64,000 nucleotides of DNA from Macrostomum hystrix (Eukaryota > Platyhelminthes > Macrostomidae), in assembly GCA_950097015.1 (NCBI GenBank), contig CATNEN010000003.1, positions 9,963,501 through 10,027,500 on the forward strand, given 5' to 3'. Of the stretch, positions 57,409 to 64,000 are shown one piece after another; the stretch's first letter is position 1; every line of letters starts with the position of its first letter. A program made the position numbers and the translations under genes. The notes beneath the pieces were generated by a model. That model did no database searches. It saw only the letters and a program-made list of their open reading frames with translations, and was not told the DNA's origin.

Positions 57409-59793
57409 CTAGTCGTCATCGATTGTCAGTACAACGCGACCGCGACTAGCCGCCTTGTCGATGACAAAGTCGTGCGCGGCTGCTGCGTCCGATAGAGGAA
57501 ATTCGCGATCGACGACTGGGCGAAGCTTGCCGGCCTGAGTGATTGGGTTGAGCAGCTGGAAATATAGCCTGAGACTAGGGAGGCTTAGGACTCTGGGAGG
57601 CTTTGGGACTTCTGAGCGACTGAGGCGAGTTTAGGGCACCTTAAATAATTAAATGGGATCAAAGACACCTGAAGGTAGTCAGATGAGATTAAAGATACCA
57701 GAAGAGAATCAGATAGGATTAAAGATACCAGAAGAAAATCAGATGGGATTAAAGATACCTGAAGGTTGTCAGATGGGATTAAAAACACCTGAAGGTAGTC
57801 AGATAGGATTAAAGATACCAGAAGAGAATCAGATGGGATTAAAGATACCTGAAGGTTGTTAGATGGGATTAAAGATACCTGAAGGTAGTCGGATGGGATT
57901 AAAAACACCTGAAAAGAATCAGATGGGATTAAAAATACCAGAAGAGAATCAGATGGGATTAAAGACACCTGAAGAGAATCAGATGGAATTAAAAATACCT
58001 GAAGAGATTTATATGGGATTAAAGACTTTGGAGGGTATAGATTGAATTTTAAAAGACAAACAAAGTACTATGGTGACCCAAATTGAAATTTAACACCTAG
58101 GAGCCAAAGGCCTGGGATGGCCAACTTCACCTTCAGCATCTCGGCCAGCTCGGAGGCATAAGCGTCTAGCTCCTTGTCCGTGGACCGACGCAGAAACACG
58201 CCGGTGATGCTGACCTCCTTGGCCATTGTTAGGCGCGGATTGAAATCTAGCGAGCCTCGACTGCCAACGATCACAATGCGGCCACCCGGAGCAGCCAGGC
58301 GACAGTCAGTGGCCAAGTTGACATTGGCCAGCATCTCCACGGTCAGATGGACACCGTCTGTGTCGGCAGCTTCGTCGGCGATAGAGTCGGCATAGTCTGG
58401 CGATCGATGATCAAATGTCCGACTGGCGCCGTTGTCAAGGGCGAGTTGGCGACCTTCGGGACTGCCTGCGGAGGTGTCGGACGCTGCCTATGTACAAACT
58501 TGGACTACGTATGAGACAGGTTTTCGACGAAAAATACACTATGGATGAGAAATTTTCACTTTTCAAAAATAAAATCTTCATTGTTTTTTATTGTAAGAGG
58601 TTGTAGTCTAGTGGTTAGGGCGTTGAACTCATGACTTGAAGATCGGGAGGTCGGGGGTTCGATTCCCGACTCCACTGGAACAATTTGTGTCCTTTAGCAA
58701 GACACTTAACCCTGCATTGCTTCAGTACACCCTGCTGTTAAATGGGTACCAGCATTAGCTGGGATAATTGAAGCTGGGTATGACGTCCCCCCAGTCCATG
58801 GACTGAAAAGCTGTACGCAGCCGTCAGATGCACAGCGCAATATCTGCGGCTGTGCTGTCGGCTGCACATCTGGCCCGATTGGGCAAACTGAAACAATGCA
58901 GAGTGTCTTTGTTCCAGTGGAATCGGGAATCGAACCCCCGACCTCCCGACCTTCAAGTTGTAAGCATTGTAACCAACCGGCTGTGGCCAGCACTCGCATG
59001 CCAATACTCGCGGCCAGCTGGCAGCACAATAGGCCCACAGCTCCGCTGGCTCCGTGCACCAGAACAGTTTCGCCGGCTTTGGCTGAGCCGCAGGTTCGCA
59101 GGGCGCGCAAAGCTGTGAAAGCCGGCACGCCGAGGCAGGCGGCCTCAGACCAGGTCACACCGTCGGGCAGACGGAAAGTGGTGGATTGGTTAGCTAGGAC
59201 CAGTTGAGAATAGGAGCCGCTCAGAGTTCCCATTGTGTAGACTCGGTCACCTGGTTTGAGTCGTTCGGCAGCGACGCCTTCGCCTACAGCAACAATCTAG
59301 ATAAAAATACGGGAAATTCAGATTAGCGGTCAAGCGCGATGCTTAATAGGCAATCGGATTGACGATGGTTCGAATCGCAGCATTTATTAGATCTAAACGA
59401 TTCCAGCCCAAATAATATTTAAAATATTCTTTGATATCCAACGCGAAGAAGTTATTTTTACTTATTATTTTTACGAAGGTTTCAATTAAATGGTTAGACG
59501 GTTCTATAAGCCTCAGTTCAAATAATTTTTTATATATTTTTCGATACATATCGGCTGACCTAAATTCAATGGTTTATTACCTGGCCAGCACAATCTGAGC
59601 CAGGCGTGTAGGGCAGCTGCGGCAGTGCGGCATATTGACCTGATCTAATGTAAGTCTCAACAGGGTTGACACCAGCGGCAAGCGCTTTGATTAACACCTG
59701 ACCAGGACCGGGTGTAAGACGACTAGCCTCTGCGGTTGCTATTTGTAGCACAGAGGATGGGCCAAATTGTGTCACTCGAATGCAGCGATACAT
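57409..59793 (-). CDS. CRYZ: zeta-crystallin-type NADPH:quinone oxidoreductase
   Basis: Four exons in phase: 59793-59581, 59296-58978, 58483-58131 and 57555-57409 (343 aa). It is a medium-chain dehydrogenase/reductase without catalytic zinc: GVNPVETYIRSGQY and LPYTPGSDCAGQ (N-terminal GroES-like fold), LKPGDRVYT, VLVHGASGAVGLLCCQLAA (NADPH Rossmann motif, about residues 150-170), VEMLANVNL and IVIVGSRGSLDFNPR. It is expected to carry out one-electron quinone reduction and to bind AU-rich RNA, as vertebrate CRYZ does. Intron 2 consists largely of a folded-back SINE-A whose end abuts the splice donor, and intron 3 of a 30-bp minisatellite. The start is the family-typical MYRCIRVTQFG. Confidence 0.92.
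57652..58030. repeat. 30-bp minisatellite in CRYZ intron 3
   Basis: About 12 copies of GATTAAAGATACCTGAAGGT plus AGTCAGATGG, with alternating AGAAGAGAATC variants. The unit is ten codons long, so it is open on both strands, but it is intronic. Confidence 0.95.
58597..58977. mobile_element. SINE-A in fold-back arrangement (CRYZ intron 2)
   Basis: A full plus-strand SINE-A (58597 to about 58885) is joined to an inverted copy of its own head (58886-58977). Both heads share an extra GGTCGGGAGGTCGGGGG duplication not seen in other copies, so one derives from the other. The inverted head ends exactly at the CRYZ donor (minus-strand G|GTTGGTTAC). Confidence 0.8.
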
Positions 59794-59896
59794 TTTAATT
59801 CGTTCAGTTGCTTAAGTTAACGCCGGAGGGCTAAAAATATCACAAAGAATGCGTTGCAAACTTTAAAAATTGAAATAGATGGCTTGGTATAACACG

Positions 59897-59968
59897 TCCC
59901 TGATGGTCTAGCGGTTAGGATTCCTGGCTCTCACCCAGGCGGCCCGGGTTCGACTCCCGGTCAGGGAA
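59897..59968 (+). tRNA. tRNA-Glu (anticodon CTC)
   Basis: A 72-nt cloverleaf. The acceptor TCCCTGA pairs with TCAGGGA, D-arm GGTCTAGCGGTTAGGATT contains the A box, the anticodon loop CTCTCAC has anticodon CTC (59930-59932), and the T-arm CCGGGTTCGACTCCCGG contains the B box. No intron, and discriminator A. It lies about 100 bp upstream of CRYZ in the opposite orientation. Confidence 0.96.
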
Positions 59969-60335
59969 TATACTTTTGCCAATCGGATGCTATATTTTGA
60001 TTGCCGCATTCAGAGGAATTACAATTTACCTTTTATTATCTAGCAATGTTGAAATTATTTTTTAATACTAGAAATATTTAAAATATTAAATATAAAAAAA
60101 TATAAATATTAAATATTAAATATTAAAAATTATAAATTAGCAAAATTCATTATAAAAACCTTAAAATAAACAAAACAAAATTTGTGCGCTAATGAGGAAA
60201 ATCAACATTTTTAAGCGATAATTTTGCGATCGAAAACATATTTGTACTTAATTTTATATTCTTGACATCGTTTTACGAAAGCCAATATAAGTGTTTTTGT
60301 TACACTACTCTCAGTAGCCAATTAAATTCTCAAAA
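59969..60335. other. very AT-rich spacer
   Basis: Runs of TATTAAATATTAAA. A run of T for Pol III termination of the tRNA is not immediate (TTTTG at about 59975). No gene. Confidence 0.6.
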
Positions 60336-60336
60336 T

Positions 60337-62518
60337 TTATTCTGGCAATTTGATATTTTCAAGCAAAAACTTGTCCAATGCTTCTCGTTTTTCCGGCGAG
60401 AAAGCGGTGTTGAATTGAGCTGGAACTTTTAGTTTGCCGCTAGTCAGTGCATTCATAACAGCTCGCTTGCTCGCCGCAGCCGTTTTGCCTAGCTCGGCCT
60501 TCTCAGAGTCGCCCAGCTGATCGGACCTGCCAGCTAGCCAATCGGCAACAATGGCGCGAAGCCGCAGATCGGCCTGATGCAGCAGAGACATTGAACAGGT
60601 CTCGCGTGCCTCTTCTGCTAGTTTCTCTGCAACTTCTGGATCGGGCAGCGGCTCGAAAGGATTGGCTAGGCAGTCGCGAATTAGCGCGTGCAGCCGGCCA
60701 TTGACACTATTGTCTGAGTAGCTGAAGATTTGAAGACGATATGTATCGAAATTAGAATGTTCTCGAGCAATAAAATTCGGTACGTTAAAAGTTTACAGTA
60801 TTCCTATATGTATCGAAAAACTGATGTCACAATATGAGAAGTACCTAAGAACTTACGCATCTGTAAGCAAATGTAAATCCGATATGTATCGAAAAATAAG
60901 AATGTAGCAGTAAGTGAACAAAAACTTACTGTCCAACGTCGTCAAGAAAACCGAGATCGCTTTGACCCAAAACGCAGTTGTACTTTTCCCAGGCATTCCG
61001 CTCGGGATTAGGCGCCTCTAACCTTTCCCACATGCGATCTAGAACGCCATTGGGCACTGGCTTATCGCGAAACGCATTCACTAGCTTCAATTGGGCTAAG
61101 CTTGCCTTCAGGTAGACAGTGCCGTAGCCGCAGTTGTCTGAGCGTTTGTGTGAGTTTACATTTTACTCTAAATAGTATATGAAGGATCACAACTAACTGC
61201 CCTGAAATATCGCGGAAAATAATTTGAAGAACGAGGGTTGGCTGGTAAATTATTAGACTTTGACCTGAATGATTAGTGAGTTGCCCTGAAGGATCAGGAA
61301 ATTGCCCTGTAGGATCACTGAACAGCGCTGAAGGATCAGGAAAAAACCCTTAAGGATTGGGTAATAGCCCTGAAGGATCGAAGAATAGCCATGAAGGATC
61401 GAATAATAGCCCTGAAGGATCGAAGAATAGCCATGAAGGATCAAAGAATAGCCCTGAAGGATCGAAGAATAGCCATGAAGGATCAAAGAATAGCCATGAA
61501 GGATCAAAGAATAGCCCTGAAGGATCGAAGAATAGCCATGAAGGATCGAAGAATAGCCCTGAAGGATCGAAGAATAGCCATGAAGGATCGAAAAATAGCC
61601 CTGAAGGATCAAAGAATAGCCATGAAGGATCGAAAAATAGCCCTGAAGGATCAAAGAATAGCCATGAAGGATCGAAAAATAGCCCTGAAGGATCAAAGAA
61701 TAGCCATGAAGGATCGAAAAATAGCCCTGAAGGATCAAAGAATAGCCCTGAAGGATCGAAAAATAGCCCTGAAGGATCAAAGAATAGCCATGAAGGATCG
61801 AAAAATAGCCCTGAAGGATCAAAGAATAGCCCTGAAGGATCGAAAAATAGCCCTGAAGGATCAAAGAATAGCCATGAAGGATCGAAGAATAGCCCTGAAG
61901 GATCTAAGAACAGCCCTGAAGGACCAGCAAATAGCCCTCAAGGATCAGGAATAGCCCTGAAGGACCAGCAAATAGCCCTATAGGATCGGTTAAGCCCTGA
62001 AGGAAGCTTGAATGAAAAAATCCAGGCAAGGTACAGCGGTACTCACAGTGCCTTGCTAGCTGCAGAGCCGAGTACCTCATGCTACTATAGTAGAAATTAT
62101 CATCCAACAGCAATACTCGACAAGTAGAAACGGGGGCAGTAGACAGTGGCACAGCTAAACCGGTTAGATCTGGTTCTGCTCCATCGGAGTTATCTTCGGA
62201 GAAGTACAACTTGGCCGCATGATTAGTGAGTCTACATAGCAACTTGTCCAAGCTTCTGAGTAGGCATTGTCGAACCTGTTTCCAAGTGGCGACGTCTTCC
62301 AGGTTGACACTGGCCGACACAGCCGAGTCGGGTACAAACTGGTCGAATTCCAAGTGACTAAAGCGAATGACGTCATTGTTAGAGTTGGCGAGGCGATTCA
62401 GCGAGGCGCGGCAGAGATTTTTACACAGGGTGGTCTTGCCACAGCCAGGCAAACCCATCACTAACAGAAGGGCAATGGATGGTCTGTCATTGTTGACCAT
62501 AGTAGAGCCAGATTGCAT
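60337..62518 (-). CDS. PSTK: L-seryl-tRNA(Sec) kinase
   Basis: Three exons in phase: 62518-62047, 61137-60930 and 60721-60337 (354 aa). The P-loop GLPGCGKTTL (residues about 22-31) and the family signature LLLDDNFYYSSMRYSALQLA (about 136-155) identify the kinase that phosphorylates Ser-tRNA(Sec) before SepSecS makes Sec-tRNA. Exon 2 carries RMWERLEAPNPERNAWEKYN, also typical. Its presence implies that the organism makes selenoproteins. MVNNDRPS at 62500 is an alternative start. The stop codon overlaps a potential poly(A) signal (GAATAAA). Intron 1 is mostly a 21-bp minisatellite. Confidence 0.92.
61265..61995. repeat. 21-bp minisatellite in PSTK intron 1
   Basis: About 33 copies of GAATAGCCCTGAAGGATCGA plus A, with alternating CCATGAAGG and CCCTGAAGG versions forming a partly dimeric 42-bp pattern. 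The seven-codon unit leaves about 200-codon frames open on both strands. They are not genes. Confidence 0.95.
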
Positions 62519-62904
62519 TGGTGTAGTGTGTATGATGGGTACAGTTTCTGAAAATTCCCGATCAGATATCGCGATGAATAGTGTGTTTTATTGGACTCAA
62601 TACGGTAAAGGTCGCGAGTTCCATTCCCCAAATTATTAATTAATTTGAGACGCATATTTAACTGCAGAATTTAATTGAAAACGTTTAGACGATTTGCTGG
62701 TTCAGTGTATTTTGCAATTAATAAACTTTTTCGATGCAAGAAAACTTACTAATTGAAGTTGAAATTTAGTGACTGTAATATATAAACAACTTTTTAAGCA
62801 ATTTCGGTTCAGTGAAAAGTTAGAAGAAAGTATATAATTACAAAAAATGAATGTTTGAATAATTAAGCACAGAAAGTTAAGAAAAAATATGTTTTTTAAG
62901 TAAA

Positions 62905-63275
62905 AAAACAATTCGACGAACCCAACAGTTTCTCTAAGCAAATCGACGAACCCAACAGTTTCTCTAAGCAAATCGACGAACCCAACAGTTTCTCTAAGCA
63001 AATCGACGAACCCAACAGTTTCTCTAAGCAAATCGACGAACCCAACAGTTTCTCTAAGCAAATCGACGAACCCAACAGTTTCTCTAAGCAAATCGACGAA
63101 CCCAACAGTTTCTCTATAGAAATCGACGAACCCAACAGTTTCTCTATAGTAATCGACGAACCTAACAGTTTCTCTATAGTAATCGACGAACCTAACAGTT
63201 TCTCTATAGAAATCGACGAACCTAACAGTTTCTCTATAGAAATCGACGAATCCAACAGTTTTTTCTATGGAAATT
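62905..63275. repeat. 30-bp minisatellite, about 12 copies
   Basis: AATCGACGAACCCAACAGTT plus TCTCTAAGCA. Seven left units are identical, then variants ending TATAGA or TATAGT follow. It lies between PSTK and the upstream gene exon. There are no spacers, so it is not a CRISPR array. 62519-62904 shows nothing else. Confidence 0.95.
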
Positions 63276-63408
63276 GACGAACCCAGCAAAAGTACAAATT
63301 CGAGTAAGATATTAAGAACCGAGCTGATAAATGACATAAAAATGCAGTGTTATTTAGCCTAACAGAGCCAGTCATTAAGTCAGGAAGTTAAAGTTGTCAG
63401 AAAGCAGT

Positions 63409-63495
63409 TTAGCCCAATGTCTGAATCGATCCGCACGATTGTATGCCGTCGAATACAAAGAAATTGTTGCACGGATCGTCCTTGTGCGAGACGGC
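63409..63495 (-). CDS. last exon of an unidentified gene
   Basis: A strong acceptor (TTGTTTTTCCAG) precedes 28 codons ending in TAA at 63409: AVSHKDDPCNNFFVF, then DGIQSC, then GSIQTLG. The frame is clean and codon use resembles neighbouring exons. The family is not recognised and the rest lies in or beyond the window's right edge. It could be a false exon. Confidence 0.45.
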   Translation of the reverse strand, partial: AVSHKDDPCNNFFVFDGIQSCGSIQTLG

Positions 63496-63865
63496 CTGGA
63501 AAAACAATAGGGTTCGATTTGCAATCGTCAGTAGTCAGTAGTATGGAAGGGAAATAAAAAAACAACAATTCATTAAGTAAAAAGTTGTATTTCTTTGATT
63601 TTGATCTCTAGTAAGCTTCTCTCCATAATAAATATAATCATGAATGCGAATTAAACAATGCGAATTGAAACTCCATCGGATTGTGACGGCAATTCTAAAT
63701 AGAAGTGTCATACGAAGTACATAAGTACAAATCGAGTAGTTGTGACATTTCAAGGCCGACTATGAACAAAAAGCGCTATTATCTTCTTTGCTTCTAAAGC
63801 AAGAATTTTAAGGATTCCATTTATTATGCTAAAATGTTTTTATAATAAACATCTATTTCTAACAT

Positions 63866-64000
63866 TATCCCACCTGATTTTCACATTAACCTACCCGGGT
63901 TTCACATTATCACACCCGAGTCTCACATTTACTCTTCCGAGTTTCACGTTAAACCACCCGAGTCTCACATTTACTCTTCCGAGTTTCACATTATCCCACC
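63866..64000. repeat. tandem repeat running off the window end
   Basis: About seven degenerate units of 18-21 bp (TTTCACATTATCCCACCTGA, CGAGTCTCACATTTACTCTT). The array is cut by the window end. 63496-63865 holds nothing recognisable. Confidence 0.85.

Noticed and set aside
61253-61983. About 200-codon heptad-like ORFs on both strands, resembling a coiled coil
   Set aside because: 21-bp (seven-codon) minisatellite inside PSTK intron 1.
62905-63275. Regular 30-bp direct repeats, reminiscent of a CRISPR array
   Set aside because: Units are contiguous with no spacers, and the genome is eukaryotic.

Overview
The window is animal (metazoan) genomic DNA. It has spliceosomal GT-AG introns, two fibrillar collagen genes with COLFI C-propeptides, a tRNA-Glu gene, tRNA-derived SINEs, a Ty3/gypsy-type LTR retrotransposon and many minisatellites. 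Coding exons are GC-rich and CAG/CTG-rich, and spacers are AT-rich. The repeat load and gene content would fit a free-living flatworm (Macrostomum-like) or another lophotrochozoan. That placement is an inference; the sequence alone does not prove it.

Layout. 1-21 kb is repeat-rich. It holds three near-identical intronless secreted C-type-lectin-like genes (1321-2073 +, 7022-7762 -, 17726-18475 -), two decayed lectin copies (about 12111-12300 and 20470-20829), a RING-CH gene (3036-3641 -), a non-LTR retrotransposon tail, a mariner-like end, an intact-looking Ty3/gypsy element with nearly identical LTRs (12567-17516) and the 5' end of a second LTR element (19106-19450). 21.7-41.9 kb is a head-to-head pair of fibrillar collagen genes: 21693-31311 on the minus strand (11 exons, about 1299 aa) and 33418-41875 on the plus strand (17 exons, about 1318 aa). 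Their start codons are about 2.1 kb apart. 43.6-44.9 kb (-) encodes a homologue of human C17orf98. 46.5-48.1 kb holds two inverted-repeat (MITE-like) elements. 48.8-63.5 kb is a compact housekeeping cluster: MAT2B (+), a class IV sirtuin (-), a zeta-crystallin-type quinone oxidoreductase (-), tRNA-Glu(CTC) (+), PSTK of the selenocysteine pathway (-) and the last exon of an unidentified gene (-).

Two SINE families pervade the window. SINE-A has a tRNA-like head, a body with a palindromic core CAGTCCATGGACTG, and about 10 copies. SINE-B has a different tRNA-like head and about 14 copies. At least a dozen minisatellites with different units (4, 10, 15, 16, 17, 21, 22, 24, 25, 28, 30 and 68 bp) lie mostly in introns, and in several genes a private array makes up almost a whole intron.

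Gene models were built by hand from reading frame, GT/AG signals and phase. The plus-strand collagen model gives 338 uninterrupted Gly-X-Y triplets (1014 residues), the canonical fibrillar length, which supports the model. No prokaryotic features or CRISPR arrays are present. The most notable items are the divergent collagen pair whose C-propeptides both lack the two interchain cysteines, the -1 frameshift signal with predicted pseudoknot in the gypsy element, and the minisatellite- and SINE-built introns.
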